From Schistocerca nitens (taxonomy: Eukaryota; Arthropoda; Insecta; Orthoptera; Acrididae), in contig NC_064619.1 of the NCBI RefSeq assembly GCF_023898315.1, positions 485,501,376-485,565,375 on the forward strand: a stretch of 64,000 bases of DNA, read 5' to 3'. The position numbers and the translations under genes are program-made. The notes below the pieces were generated by a model, which saw only the letters and a list, made by a program, of their open reading frames with translations, had not been told where the DNA came from and made no database searches. Numbering within the stretch: position 1 is the stretch's first letter; every line of letters begins with the position of its first letter. Positions 9,353 to 20,493 of the stretch are shown one piece after another.

Positions 9353-10774
9353 CACTCCTGGAAATGGAAAAAAGAACACATTGACACCGGTGTGTCAGAC
9401 CCACCATACTTGCACCGGACACTGCGAGAGGACTGTACAAGCAATGATCACACGCACGGCACAGCGGACACACCAGGAACCACGGTGTTGGCCGTCGAAT
9501 GGCGCTAGCTGCGCAGCATTTGTGCACCGCCGCCGTCAGTGTCAGCCAGTTTGCCGTGGCATACGGAGCTCCATCGCAGTCTTTAACACTGGTAGCATGC
9601 CGCTACAGCGTGGACGTGAACCATATGTGCAGTTGACGGACTTTGAGCGAGGGCGTATAGTGGGCATGCGGGAGGCCGGGTGGACGTACCGCCGAATTGC
9701 TCAACACGTGGGGCGTGAGGTCTCCACAGTACATCGATGTTGTCGCCAGTGGTCGGCGGAAGGTGCACGTGCCCGTCGACCTGGGACCGGACCGCAGCGA
9801 CGCACGGATGCACGCCAAGACCGTAGGATCCTACGCAGTGCCGTAGGGGACCGCACCGCCACTTCCCAGCAAATTAGGGACACTGTTGCTCCTGGGGTAT
9901 CGGCGAGGACCATTCGCAACCGTCTCCATGAAGCTGGGCTACGGTCCCGCACACCGTTAGGCCGTCTTCCGCTCACGCCCCAACATCGTGCAGCCCGCCT
10001 CCAGTGGTGTCGCGACAGGCGTGAATGGAGGGACGAATGGAGACGTGTCGTCTTCAGCGATGAGAGTCGCTTCTGCCTTGGTGCCAATGATGGTCGTATG
10101 CGTGTTTGGCGCCGTGCAGGTGAGCGCCACAATCAGGACTGCATACGACCGAGGCACACAGGGCCAACACCCGGCATCATGGTGTGGGGAGCGATCTCCT
10201 ACACTGGCCGTACACCACTGGTGATCGTCGAGGGGACACTGAATAGTGCACGGTACATCCAAACCGTCATCGAACCCATCGTTCTACCATTCCTAGACCG
10301 GCAAGGGAACTTGCTGTTCCAACAGGACAATGCACGTCCGCATGTATCCCGTGCCACCCAACGTGCTCTAGAAGGTGTAAGTCAACTACCCTGGCCAGCA
10401 AGATCTCCGGATCTGACCCCCATTGAGCATGTTTGGGACTGGATGAAGCGTCGTCTCACGCAGTCTGCACGTCCAGCACGAACGCTGGTCCAACTGAGGC
10501 GCCAGGTGGAAATGGCATGGCAAACCGTTCCACAGGACTACATCCAGCATCTCTACGATCGTCTCCATGGGAGAATAGCAGCCTGCATTGCTGCGAAAGG
10601 TGGATATACACTGTACTAGTGCCGACATTGTGCATGCTCTGTTGCCTGTGTCTATGTGCCTGTGGTTCTGTCAGTGTGATCATGTGATGTATCTGACCCC
10701 AGGAATGTGTCAATAAAGTGTCCCCTTCCTGGGACAATGAATTCACAGTGTTCTTATTTCAATTTCCAGGAGTG
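9353..10774 (+). mobile_element. Tc1-like element, copy A (intact, DD32E)
   Basis: A 1422-bp element lies between TA dinucleotides at 9351-9352 and 10775-10776. Its 27-bp ends, CACTCCTGGAAATGGAAAAA... and inverted CACTCCTGGAAATTGAAATA..., differ at 2 positions. One intact transposase gene and an AATAAA signal (10712-10717) lie inside. Copies B (30796-32218) and C (36279-37700) are nearly identical, so the family moved recently. Its 3' flank is a composite tRNA-like repeat that also follows copy C. Confidence 0.95.
9597..10619 (+). CDS. Tc1-like transposase, copy A (340 aa, intact)
   Basis: I start at the ATG at 9597, because 340 residues is the normal Tc1 length. The frame is open for 72 more codons upstream, but that stretch lies in the 5' leader and has no domain. 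Residues 10-55 and 75-120 form the paired DNA-binding helix-turn-helix region (LTDFERGRIVGMREAGWTYR; SARTIRNRL). The catalytic domain carries FSDESRF (Asp155), FQQDNARPH (Asp244) and SPDLTPIEHVW (Glu277). The spacing between the last two is 32 residues, two fewer than the standard DD34E. No stop or frameshift. The protein would excise and reinsert the element at TA. It differs from copy C at 7 positions. Confidence 0.93.
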   Translation: MPLQRGREPYVQLTDFERGRIVGMREAGWTYRRIAQHVGREVSTVHRCCRQWSAEGARARRPGTGPQRRTDARQDRRILRSAVGDRTATSQQIRDTVAPGVSARTIRNRLHEAGLRSRTPLGRLPLTPQHRAARLQWCRDRREWRDEWRRVVFSDESRFCLGANDGRMRVWRRAGERHNQDCIRPRHTGPTPGIMVWGAISYTGRTPLVIVEGTLNSARYIQTVIEPIVLPFLDRQGNLLFQQDNARPHVSRATQRALEGVSQLPWPARSPDLTPIEHVWDWMKRRLTQSARPARTLVQLRRQVEMAWQTVPQDYIQHLYDRLHGRIAACIAAKGGYTLY

Positions 10775-11180
10775 TATATACTTATATAAAGAACAGATAC
10801 CATATCCATATAAGTATATAGTTCTCGCAATAACGGCCACGACCTTCTTCTTCGATGCGGATGCACACATACTCCCCGAACTCTTATGGGACTTGGTAAG
10901 AATGTCTTCCACGAGTAATGAGTGTGTTGGGGTGGGACATTTCGAGTGTAGTATGTGGACATACAAGGTGAGAATGTGGGTGTCACGGGAGGCGTGCGCG
11001 AGATAGTCCCTGCAGTGTACTATCCTCTGTGCCCTCGGTGGCTCAGATGGATAAAGTATCAGCTATGTAAGCTGGAAATCCCGGGTTCGAGTCCCGGTCG
11101 GTGCACACGTTTTCACTTGTCCCCGTTGATATTTATCAGCGCCTATCAGCAGCTGAAGGTGTTAGGATACACTTTTTAAT
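10775..11180 (+). repeat. Composite tRNA-like repeat, copy 1
   Basis: It shares its full layout with 37701-38180: GAACAGATACCAT, a GC-richer middle (TTACGGG/TTATGGG, ACGAGTAATGAGT), TCCCTGCAGT, CTATCCTCTGTG, then a tRNA-like module and the tail TGTCCCCGTTGA...CAGC. Its 5' end folds: TATACTTATAT at 10777 pairs with ATATAAGTATA near 10810. Copy A of the Tc1-like element ends exactly at its left edge. Confidence 0.8.
11031..11104 (+). repeat. tRNA-like module, threonine-type anticodon
   Basis: A box GTGGCTCAGATGG and B box GGTTCGAGTCCC are present. The loop CTATGTAAG would give the anticodon TGT. The 3' acceptor strand is damaged compared with the second copy (GTGC for GGGC). It is most likely a SINE promoter rather than a functional tRNA. 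Confidence 0.7.
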
Positions 11181-11689
11181 TAAGTTTATTATTGTCCTCT
11201 CCACATGATCGCTGTCGTGATTTACTATGAATGACGTATGAGCGAGAAAACATCGAAGTACCTGACACTGTGTTATAACAAAATTTCAGTACGCGCGATA
11301 AAATTGTTCCACTTTTATGTTGAATCTCATACTGAGAACTGGTAATTATGACGAAATAAGAGTACAATAACTAATGGATGGTTGTCAATGATTGACTAGC
11401 GATGTGTAATGTTCCATCACTGTATCACATAATGCTCTCTAAGACAATAGGAAGTGATACATCACGAAAGAATTATACAAATAAGACGGTAATCGGTAGA
11501 TTTGTTGTACATGTACAGATCAACAAACGATTACAATTCAAGAACATTTGCTCAAGGGAAGGAGCTTCACAAATTGAGCAAATCATAAAAGGTCCACTTC
11601 TGGCCCTTAAGGGAGCAGTTACTCGGCTTGGCAATGGTTGATAGAGTTGTTGGAAGAATAGCTCTGTCATCTGCATTTCCCGTAAACCT
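11181..11689. other. Nothing recognised
   Basis: Short frames only, with no domain or terminal repeat seen. Confidence 0.4.
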
Positions 11690-11784
11690 GAAAGGATAAA
11701 ATTTTGGGTGAAAAGTCTTATTAAGCTTGAATCTACAACGGCATTAAATTTATCGGAATAAAGCATTTTCTTGATTCTCGTGAT
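11690..11784 (+). repeat. Dispersed repeat R1, copy 1
   Basis: About 95 bp starting GAAAGGATAAA and holding TTGGGTGAAAAGTCTT and GGCATTAAATTTAT, matched in direct orientation at 13462-13557. The pair brackets a Tc1 relic. Family unknown. Confidence 0.75.
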
Positions 11785-11812
11785 AATTCTGTACGACTGC
11801 CGCGTTAGATCG

Positions 11813-12530
11813 TCATAAACTCAAACTGGCTGGAGTTTCCTGGCCATAGTGCTCCAAACGTTCACGGCTGGCGAGAGATCTAGAAACCTCGCTGCCAAAG
11901 TTAGGCTTTAGCAAGCTCGAAGACAAGCAGTAAAATCTCTCACTGTGGGTGGGCGTGCATTGTTTTGCCGAAATGTAAGCCGAGGATGGCTTGCCATGAA
12001 GGGCAGCAAAACGGGGAGTAGAATATCGTAGATGTACGGCTGTGATGTAAGGATGTCTCAAATGAAAATCAGAGGAGTCCTGGTATAAAATGAAATAGCA
12101 TCCCAGATCATCGCTCCTGATTGTCGGGCCGTATGGCCGGCGACAGTCAGACTGGTACTCCACCGCTGTCCGGGGCGTTTCCAGACACGTCATTGTGCAG
12201 GTCGTTGGGGCCCAGCTCGAAGCAGGACTCGTCACTGAAGAGAATTCTCTCCAGTGAATGCAGTTCGAGGCCGAATGTGCCCGACACCACTGCAGACGGG
12301 TTTTTTGTGAACAAAAGTTAATGGTAGTAGGTGCGAGGGGCGCTTTGAGATCGGTTCCCTTTTTGTAAGCCTGCTATTAATGGTCCTTGTGGTACTGAAG
12401 CACCAGTTGAACGTTAGATCGATGATGATGATGAAATTGGTGCTCGAGTGGCTCTCTGACGGCTACTCGATCCTTTTTGGCAAGGCCGTTGGCAGAACAG
12501 GGCTGACTACTTATACCGCTAGTGCCCGGC
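11813..12530 (-). pseudogene. Tc1-like transposase relic
   Basis: On the minus strand, FSDESCFELGPNDLHN (12188-12252) is the first catalytic motif. Lower down come pieces of the second block, QNNARPPTVRD (usual QDNARPH, so Asp is now Asn), and DLSPAVNVW (usual DLSPIEHVW, so the catalytic Glu is lost). Frames shift several times between these blocks. At 12400-12530 the DNA still resembles the N-terminal part of the same family but with no frame. No inverted ends were found. It is a dead fragment, older than family A/B/C. Confidence 0.65.
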
Positions 12531-13461
12531 TCAATTTCTGGGGTATTTTATTCAAAATTTAAGCAGTGGCTGTAGCCGAACCTAGGTCTTTTATTAGTCA
12601 AGATCGCTCCTCCTAGTCAACGGGGCCCGTACCCTTAATAATCTTTTCAAAGTGGAAAATAGCAACTGCACTGGAGTCCGGGTTGTCACGTCCGAGGCAT
12701 AACAGAATAACTAAAGAAAGCGTGCCACGATAGTTACAGGAAAAAAAAATTGTATATCTTTGACCAGTTTTGACAACTTGTATCACTTTTATTTCGAAAC
12801 AAAGTATTTTACAATTATAAAACGTTCAGCTGTAGTCGACATAAAAACACATTACGACATGTTAACCTAGCAAGTTGTAGAAGCTAGTCAACAGACTGAT
12901 TCTATAACAGAGCTAATTTATTAATATGACACAGTTTCTTCTAGAGAAAACTGTGGGCTGCTCGGAAGGTCAGATATTGAATTCGTCAGTCAGCTGAGTT
13001 ACGAAGTAGTGAAGAAAACATACCTGTCAGAATCCGTTTTCGAGTATGAAATACAGTGTAGCACTGTACAATCTAAAAAATCTGCTTGCGTTCAGATATA
13101 GATTACTAATGCCCCCCTCCACCCCTCCCCTCTCACAAAAAAAAAACAGTGCAACATCGAACTACTTCCGGAAAAAAGTGGTCTGTTTCTCTACTGAGGC
13201 TAACTGGTGGCTCTCGCTGCATGAATACGGTCGGTGCTAGGGAGACAACATATATCTGTACAGGGAGAGCGTATTCACGCTGCGTTGTAATATATCAGTG
13301 TTCCGTTTCTGCTGCGGACGTCCATTACTCTGATTTCCATACAAAGTGAACTCGTGAATGCATAACAGACTGTGACATCTATCGGAGAGCTAGTGAACTA
13401 TATTGACGGACACTTTGACAGTAAGACACATAATTCTCTCGTCTGCAATTACTGTTCAACT
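12531..13461. other. Nothing recognised
   Basis: Only short frames and no conserved motif. A C-rich stretch (CCCCCTCCACCCCTCCCCTC) followed by a short A run occurs at 13112-13147. Confidence 0.4.
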
Positions 13462-13557
13462 GAAAAGATAAAGTCTTGGGTGAAAAGTCTTCATTATGCT
13501 CGAGTCCACAAAGGCATTAAATTTATTTGAAATAAAGCATTTTCTTGGTTCTGACGA
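13462..13557 (+). repeat. Dispersed repeat R1, copy 2
   Basis: Direct partner of 11690-11784, with GTCTTGGGTGAAAAGTCTTC, GGCATTAAATTTAT and AATAAAGCATTTTCTTGG. By eye they agree at roughly four bases in five. Confidence 0.75.
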
Positions 13558-13666
13558 CTTAATTTGAAATTAAAAGTTCATTTAATCGAAAAATAATTAA
13601 TTTTGCCGAATGTGGTTATTTTCTTACCAAAATATTTACAGAATATAACTGAGCTGTTCTATGCTC

Positions 13667-13829
13667 TTCAGTTTGGAACCGCGCGATCACAACGGTCGCA
13701 GGTTCGAATCCTCCCTCGGGCATGGATTTGTGTGATGTCCTTAGGTTGGTTAGGTTTAAGTAGCTCTAAGTTCTAGGGGACTGATGACCTCAGATGTTCA
13801 GTCCCATAATGCTCAGAGCCATTTGAAGC
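13667..13829 (+). repeat. tRNA-headed SINE, 5'-truncated
   Basis: It begins inside the head (CAGTTTGGAACCGCGCG), keeps the B box GGTTCGAATCC and the standard body (TTAGGTTGGTTAGGTTTAAG, GGGGACTGATGACC), and ends CTCAGAGCCATTTGAA. No clear target duplication. Confidence 0.85.
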
Positions 13830-14688
13830 ATTTCAATAGAATATAAGCTTCCATTTGTCGGAATCTTACTGTGTGAAATGTATGGGTGTGTAACGTGTCC
13901 CTTATTCCCACAGAACAGCATAACATCTCAAATTCAAGTAAAATAGGGCTAATGCAACGAAAAATGTATGCGTCGTACTTATTCTTCCTGGATGTAGGGT
14001 TTATTACTTCTGAATGCACCGTTTGATGCCATTTGACTAGTACACGGGGCACTTTACTTGAATAGACACTCCACACAGTTGACTGAATTATGTCATCTTA
14101 ACAAATGGAGCACTACAACATAGTCCTTGATACTGCCAAAGTTCGCGAAATAAACTGGTTTCCAGTGAAGTAGTGTTTCAGGAAGTCTTGGCAGAATAAA
14201 TCTATGTGCCGCAGAGTACTCGAACCCGTAACCTTGAAAGTCTACCACCGTCTTGAAAGATGCTGCTAAATCTTCAGTTAAAAGTTTGACCAACTTACAT
14301 CCCGACTTTGACAATTTTCAGGCATGGTTCCCCAATAACGCAATGTAACTGTTCAGTTCTAACGACGACAACAGCATTTTCCCAAGCGCAACCCAGAATC
14401 GTATTTGAAAAATTGTGAAATGAACATATGAATAGAATTTGACCAGTAGTGCAACTGCATTTATGCATAACCTTGTAAATGATGTTTGCTATACCATTTA
14501 TATGCCATGTGTGTACTATGAAGCAAACAACACAGCATTAAAAACTTTTAACTCCTAACAAATTCTGGCGAAAATCATGTTGAAGAGTGATCTGGTGACG
14601 TCGTTGCTCCAAACTGCAAGCACCCGCAATTACCTGATAACTGTAAATGCTGCCAAAGAAAACACGATAATGCATCACGAAGGAAGTA
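13830..14688. other. Nothing recognised
   Basis: Short frames on both strands without domains. It flanks the next Tc1-like element. Confidence 0.4.
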
Positions 14689-16093
14689 CACTACTGGCCA
14701 TTAAAATTGCTACACCAAGAAGAAATGCAGATGATAAACGGGTATTCATTGGAGAAATATATTATACTAGAATTGACATGTGATTACATTTTCACGCACA
14801 TTGGGTGCATAGATCCTGAGAAGGCAGTACCCAGAACAAACACCTCTGGCCGTAATAACGGCCTTGATACGCCTGGGCATTGAGTCAAACACAGCTTGGA
14901 TGCGTGTACAGGAACAGCTGTCCATGCAGCTTCAACACGATACCACAGTTCGTGAAGAGTAGTGACTGGCATATTGTGACGAGCCAGTTGCTCTGGCACC
15001 ATTGACCAGGCGTTTTCAATTAGTGAGAGATCTGGAGAATGTGCTGGCCAGGGCAGCAGTCGAACATTTTCTGTATCCAAAAAGGCCCGTACAGGTCCTG
15101 CAACATGCGGTCGTGCATTATCCTGCTGAAATGTAGGGTTCGCAAGGATCGAATGAAGGGTAGAGCCACGGGTCGTAACACATCAGAAATGTAACGTCCA
15201 CTGTTCAAAGTGCCGTCAGTGCGAACAAGAGGTGACCGATATGTGTAACCAGTGGTACCCCATACCATCACGCTGGATGATACGCCAGTATGGCGATGAC
15301 GAATACACGCTTCCAATGTGCGTTCACCGCGATGTCGCCAGACACGGATATGACCATGATGATGCTGTAAACAGAACTTTGATTCATCCGAAAAAATGAC
15401 GTTTTGCCATTCGTGCACCCAGGTTCGTCGTTGAGTACACCATCGCAGACGCTCCTGTCTGTGATGCAGAGTCAAGGGTAACCGCAGCCATGGTCTCCGA
15501 GCTGATAGTCCAAGCTGCTGCAAACGTCGTTGAACTGTTCGTGCAGGTGGTTGTTGTCTTGCAAACGTCCCCACCTGTTGACTCAGGGATCGAAACGTGG
15601 CTGCACGACCCGTTACAGCCATGCGGATAAGATGCCTGTCTTCTCGACTGCTAGTGATACGAGGCCATTGGGATCCAGCACGGCGTTCCGTATTACCATC
15701 CTGAAGCCACCTATTCCATGTTCTGCTAACAGTCATTGGATCTCGACCAACGCGAGCAACAATGTCGCGATACCATAAACCGCAATCGCGATAGGCTACA
15801 ATCCGACCATTATAAAAGTCGGGAACGTGATGGTACGCATTTCTCCTCCTTACACGAGGCATCACAACAACGTTTCACCAGGCAACGCCTGTCAACTGCT
15901 GTTTGTGTATGAGAAATCGGTTGGAAACTTTCCTCATGTCAGCACGTTGTAGATGTCGCCACCGGCGCCAGCCTTGTGTGAATGCTCTGAAAAGCTAATC
16001 ATTTGCATATCACAGCATCTTCCTCCTGTCGCTTAAATTTCGCGTCTGTAGCACGTAATTTTCGTTGTGTAGCAATTCTAATGGCCAATAGTG
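14689..16093 (-). mobile_element. Tc1-like element (DD34E family), inactive
   Basis: A 1405-bp element between TA dinucleotides (14687-14688 and 16094-16095). The ends CACTACTGGCCATTA and inverted CACTATTGGCCATTA continue as AATTGCTACAC. It contains one minus-strand transposase gene with frameshifts. It is clearly a different family from copies A/B/C. Confidence 0.9.
14784..15865 (-). pseudogene. Tc1-like transposase, DD34E, frameshifted
   Basis: The first frame (15865 to about 15115) starts MMPRVRRRNAY and carries the helix-turn-helix region and the first catalytic block FSDESKF. The frame then shifts just before the second block, whose DNA still encodes FQQDNARPHVAG. The third block is SPDLSLIENAW. 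Counting through the correct frame gives 34 residues between second Asp and Glu, the classical DD34E. A further shift near 14920 scrambles the last 45 codons. Two frame shifts and otherwise good conservation suggest moderate age. Confidence 0.88.
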
Positions 16094-17129
16094 TATATAT
16101 CTTTTGCGTGGTGAAGCTGGTACCATATGGAAACACAGTACTGGTGGAAGTGTATAAGCACACAAGGTTACAAGTTCGAACAAATAAATCCATTTAACGT
16201 AATGAAAAGATAAGACAGACGCCAAATGGTGCTAGAAACAGATTCTAATGCTCACAAATACTGTATCAGACAGAAAATCTCACGAGAGTGATTACCACCA
16301 GTTTCAAACACCATACAAAACTGGTCAATAATGTTTGTATATAGCATGACCGGAGAATAATACAGTAAGGTGCCTCTAAGTGCCTTGAACTGAGAGAGAG
16401 GGTTTAGTTGTCTCGATGTTCACGGATTATGCCTAATAGATACTGCAACCTCCTTTAAAAAAGACACTCCTCCAGAATTTACTGTGCATAGGCATGATTC
16501 AATAGTACTATGATCTACAAGAGGCGAAGATAAAACGCGTTAAATGCATTAACCAATGGCAAAAGCATGCAGCTGCCTCGTCTAGGTACGTGCAACAGCA
16601 GGTTGTAGTAGCAGTTGTGTATCATCTGTATGCAAACTATGACCAGAACGTTCACATCCACCAAAGTCAGATCAAGGGTGTTTTCCTATTGAAACACGTT
16701 ATCTTAACTCGAATTTTAACGGCTTGGCCTTTGTTTGGCTGCCGGAAGGCAAAGACTTTGAGCTACACGAGACGCACCAGGGGAGACGCTCACCGACATT
16801 GCAGGAGGCGGGCAGAGGAACGCTGCCTGGCAGACTACGATACTTCGGCTCGAAAGCAGGGGAAAATCTTGCAGCGCTTTTGCGCGCTCAGTTGAAAGGA
16901 GTCGATACGAGCAGCCGACGCCTCCCAGCCTCACCTTCTGCGTGGAGTGTTCTCACTTACAGAGCTATGTAGCTCACCTCCCGCGCTCAGTCCTGCCGGT
17001 ACCTACTTCCCTACGCTCACAGAAGCTCTGGTATATACCAAGCTGGATTAAGTCTTAAAGAGATTGCATTGTCGCGGATAACGTTTGTTTCCAGAATGCC
17101 GACATGTTTCATAGCCATACACATTGAGG
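16094..17129. other. Nothing recognised
   Basis: Contains a 101-codon plus-strand frame at 16590-16895 with no recognisable domain, next to a GC-richer patch. I would not call a gene. Confidence 0.4.
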
Positions 17130-17183
17130 TCTTTTATAGCGATATGCGCATATGCAGATGGCGGTGGTGTCACGTGCATCAAG

Positions 17184-17190
17184 TATAAAA
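17184..17190 (+). promoter_or_regulatory. TATA box of the Tc1-like relic
   Basis: TATAAAA lies about 85 bases before the transposase ATG once the inserted SINE is discounted, a plausible core promoter. Confidence 0.5.
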
Positions 17191-17235
17191 GGGCCGTGCA
17201 CCGGAGGAGGTGACATTTAAACTCTGGTGATTCAT

Positions 17236-17456
17236 CGGAAGGATTTCAAAATGGTTCAAATGGCTCTGAGCACTACGGGACTTAACTTCGGAGTTCATCA
17301 GTCCCCTAAACTGAGAACTACTTAAACCTAACTAACCAAAGGACATCACTCACATTCATGCCCGAGGCAGGATTCGAACCTGCGACCGTAGCGGTCGCGC
17401 GGTTCCAGACTGTAGCGCCTAGAACCGCTCTGCCACCCCGGCCGGCGGAAGGATTT
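17236..17456 (-). repeat. tRNA-headed SINE with 11-bp target duplication
   Basis: The duplication CGGAAGGATTT is at 17236-17246 and 17446-17456. The 199-bp body (17247-17445) is the standard SINE on the minus strand. It starts at the tail (GGTTCAAATGGCTCTGAG) and ends at the GC-rich head (CCCCGGCCGG). It is inserted in the leader of the Tc1-like relic. Confidence 0.93.
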
Positions 17457-17467
17457 TCGACGTGATT

Positions 17468-18470
17468 ATGGCTGCACGACCGGAATTAACAAACTTTGAA
17501 CGGGGAATGGTAGTTGTAGTTAGCTTCATGGGACATTCCCTTTCGGAAAAACGTTAGGGAATTCGGTATTCCGAAATCCACAGTGTCAAGAGTGTGCCGA
17601 AAATACCAAATTTCAGGTATTATCTCTAATCACGGACAACGCCGTGTCCGACAGCCTTCGCTTAGAGACCAATAACAGCGGCGTTTGCAAGGAGTTGTCA
17701 GTGCTAACAGACAAACAACACTGCAGCACGCGCGGGGAACTTATCCGCTATGGCTGTGAGGCGAAATTTATCGCTAATGGGTATGGCAGCAGATGACCGA
17801 TGTGAGTGCCTTTGATAACAGCGCGAAATCGTCTGCAACGTCTCTCCCGGGCTCGTGACCATTTTGGTTGGACGACCAGAAAACCGTGGCCTGGTCAGAG
17901 TAGTAATGATTTCTGTTGATAAGAGCAGGTGACAGGTTGTGGCTCAGACCCGACGAAGCCGTGGACCCCAATTGTCAACAAGGCACTGTGCAAGCTGGAA
18001 ATTGCTGCATAGCGTTGTAGACTGTGGTTATGTGGAATAGACTGTGTCCTTTGGTCAAATGAAACTGACCATTGACTGGAAATGCTTCTGTTCAGCTACC
18101 TGGAGACCATTTTCAGCTATTCATGGACCTCATGTTCCCAAACAATGATGGAATTTTTATGAATGACAACGCGCCATGTCACCGTTTGAAGAACTTTCTG
18201 GACAAAACCGAGGGAATGATTTGGCCATCCTAATCGCCCGTCATGATGCCGATCGCACATTTGTCGGACATAATCGAGAGGTTAATTTTTGAACACAATG
18301 ATGCACCGGCAACATTTTCGCAGCTCGGGACGGCTATAGAGACAGCAGGGCTCAATATTTCTGCAGGGGACTTGCAACGACTTTTACAGTTCTTACCACG
18401 TCGAGTTTCTGCGCTACTCCACGGAAAAGGAGGTCTAACACGATATTTGGTGTCATCCCATGATTTTTGT
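17468..18470 (+). pseudogene. Tc1-like transposase relic
   Basis: It starts MAARPELTNFERGMVVVVSF, the typical Tc1 N-terminus with the first helix-turn-helix, then breaks into several frames. DNA near 18137-18180 still encodes FPNNDGIFMNDNAPCHR, where MNDNAPCH is the second catalytic block and keeps its Asp. Near 18240 the third block reads MMPIAHLSDIIERL, where IEH has become IAH, so the catalytic Glu is lost. The C-terminus LQFLPRRVSALLHGKGGLTR is readable. Overall length is normal for Tc1, but many indels make it inactive. Confidence 0.8.
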
Positions 18471-18560
18471 CACCACGGTGTAGCTCGAAGTACCACTGCT
18501 GCACTGTTCGTCCATGCGAGCTAGAGCACCGTGCACAATGACGACCAACATGTTAAGCGT

Positions 18561-18869
18561 CCTGCAATGCATGTAAAAGGCATAAAATCAAATACTTGAA
18601 AAAGGCATAAAAGGTCGAAGCCTGGGTTGTACATAAATAAACACTGAAACAGTCAAATGGCGGGAAATATTGTATGACTGTTGCTCAGCAACAGCAAAAA
18701 CGAGGAAGGTGATGCCGAAAGCTAGTCGTTTGATATTGTTTCCTCATTTTGTGAACAAAATACCTTGTTAACGAGTGTTGAATCAGGTATGAGACTGGAT
18801 TGAGGACTTACTCAGCTATTAGACTTTTTATTGTTGGTGTGTGGTCTTCGGTCCGGAGACTGTTTTGAT
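18561..18869. other. Nothing recognised
   Basis: Short spacer between the Tc1-like relic and the LINE relic. It contains GATGCCGAAAGCTAG near 18710, which looks like a repeat fragment. Confidence 0.35.
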
Positions 18870-19401
18870 GTAGGTCTCCACGCTACTCTATCTTGTGCTA
18901 CCCTCTTCTCTCGGAATAGCTAGTACAACCTATATTCATTTGAACAGGCTTACTTTCTGTCTCCTTCTACAATTTTTACTCGCAAAACGTCCCTCCGATA
19001 CTGAATGATGATTCCTTGATGTCTCAGAATGCGTCCTATCAACCGATCCCTTCTTTTAGTCGAGTTATGCAACCATTTCTATTCTACTGAGTTTCACTCA
19101 GAGGTGCCTCGATAGTTGTGAAATCTCCGCATCTAATCTTCGGAGTTCTTCTGCAGTACCAAATTTCAAAATCTTCTATTCACGTCCTGCCTGAACTGTT
19201 TACCCTCCTTGTTTGACTTCTGAACAAGGCTACACGCCAAACAAATATCTTGAGAAAAGACTTTCTATAACTTAAATTTACATTTAAATGTTAACAGATT
19301 TGTCTTCCCGAGAAGCGTATTTCCTACCATCGCCAGTCTATGTTTTATATCTTCTCAACATCAATTACTTGACTGGACATTTATCAAAACGCATCTGTAA
19401 C

Positions 19402-19625
19402 TCTTAGCGTCGCGCCGGCCGCGGTGGTCTAGCGGTTCTAGGCGCTCAGTCCGGAGCCGCGCGACTGCTACGGTCGCAGGTTCGTATCCTGCCTCGGACA
19501 TGGATATGTGTGATGTCCGTAGGTTAGTTAGGTTTAAGTAGTTCTAGGTTCTAGGGGCCTGATGACCATAGATGTTAAGTCCCATAGTGCTCAGAGCCAT
19601 TTGAACCATTTTTTTCTTAGCGTCG
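19402..19625 (+). repeat. tRNA-headed SINE, full length, 11-bp target duplication
   Basis: TCTTAGCGTCG is duplicated at 19402-19412 and 19615-19625. The 202-bp body starts CGCCGGCCGCGGTGGTCTAG, has the A box GGTCTAGCGG and the B box GGTTCGTATCC, and ends CATTTGAACCATTTTT. It is the best-preserved member of the family here, inserted in the LINE relic. Confidence 0.95.
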
Positions 19626-20265
19626 TATTTTGTGAAGCAACTCCTTCATAGTCAACTTCTTTAACTCGATTCCATTCCATTACCCCTTTATCCTCCTTTC
19701 GAGACTCTGTCCATTCCGTTCTTGTAATCTTATAAATCCTTTGCTGTCTCTGACAGAATTACAAACTCATCGATGAACCTCAAATTTTTATTTCTTCATG
19801 AGCTTTAATTCCTTTTTCCTTTAATTCGCTACCGTTACTGCTTACTCATTGCATTTTATGACATCTGGGACAGGCTACAAACCTGTCAGACTCCCTTCAC
19901 ATCTGCTTTTCCCTTTCCATGCCCTTTGAAGGCTTTTCTATCAGCCGTCTGGCTTCTGTACAAATTGTATATAAAGTTTCGCTAGCTGTATTTCATCCCT
20001 GCAAGCTTCAGAATTTCACAGAGTGTTGTCGTGTCAACATTTTCGAAAGATCTAAGACTACAAATGTTATAAACCTAAGTTAGCCTATCTTTAAGTCGTA
20101 TGGTCACTATTGCCTTATGTGTTCCTACATTTCTTCTGAACCATAATTAATCTTCCCCGAGGTCGGCTTCTGCCAGTTTTTTTTTTCATTCTCCTGTAAA
20201 TAATTCGTGTAAGTTTTTTGCAACCATGGCTTGTTAAACCGACAGTTCAGTAATTTTCACACCTG

Positions 20266-20493
20266 TCAGCAACGGCTTTCTTTGGAATTGCGGTTATTAC
20301 GTTCTTCTTGAAGTATGAGGGTATTCCCCCAGTCCCATACATCTTGCAGATCGCATGGAATAGTTTTGTCACGGCTGTCTCTCCCTAAGGATATTAGTGG
20401 TTCTGGGAAAATGTCATTTACTCCAGAAACCTTGATTCGTTTTAGGTCTTTCAGTGCTCTGTGAAATCCTTCTCGCTGTATCTTGTCTCCCAC
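20266..20493 (-). pseudogene. LINE reverse transcriptase finger fragment
   Basis: A 75-codon frame with FHRALKDLKRIKVSGVNDI followed by a DVWDWGNTLILQEERNNRN stretch. The usual LINE form is a pair of blocks, AL..LK..KA.G.D.IP and ETG..P..FK...I..IPKK. It supplies the clearest evidence for the LINE relic. Upstream and downstream pieces are in other frames. Confidence 0.65.

Larger units (their letters stand above)
17130..18560 (+). mobile_element. Degenerate Tc1-like element with an inserted SINE
   Basis: A leader with a TATA box (TATAAAA, 17184-17190) is followed by the transposase relic from 17468. A SINE (17247-17445) has been dropped into the leader. Terminal inverted repeats could not be located, so limits are approximate. 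The leader style (GATGGCGGTGGTGTCACGTG...TATAAAAGGGC) matches a Tc1 family I associate with insects. Confidence 0.7.

Noticed and set aside
9381-9596. 72-codon in-frame extension upstream of the copy A transposase (also upstream of copies B and C)
   Set aside because: It lies in the element leader, has no domain, and the 340-residue start matches normal Tc1 length. Its openness is explained by the copies being young.
9701-10262. Long antisense frames of 101-143 codons within the Tc1-like gene, repeated in copies B and C
   Set aside because: Codon shadows of a GC-rich transposase gene. They recur only because the copies are near-identical.
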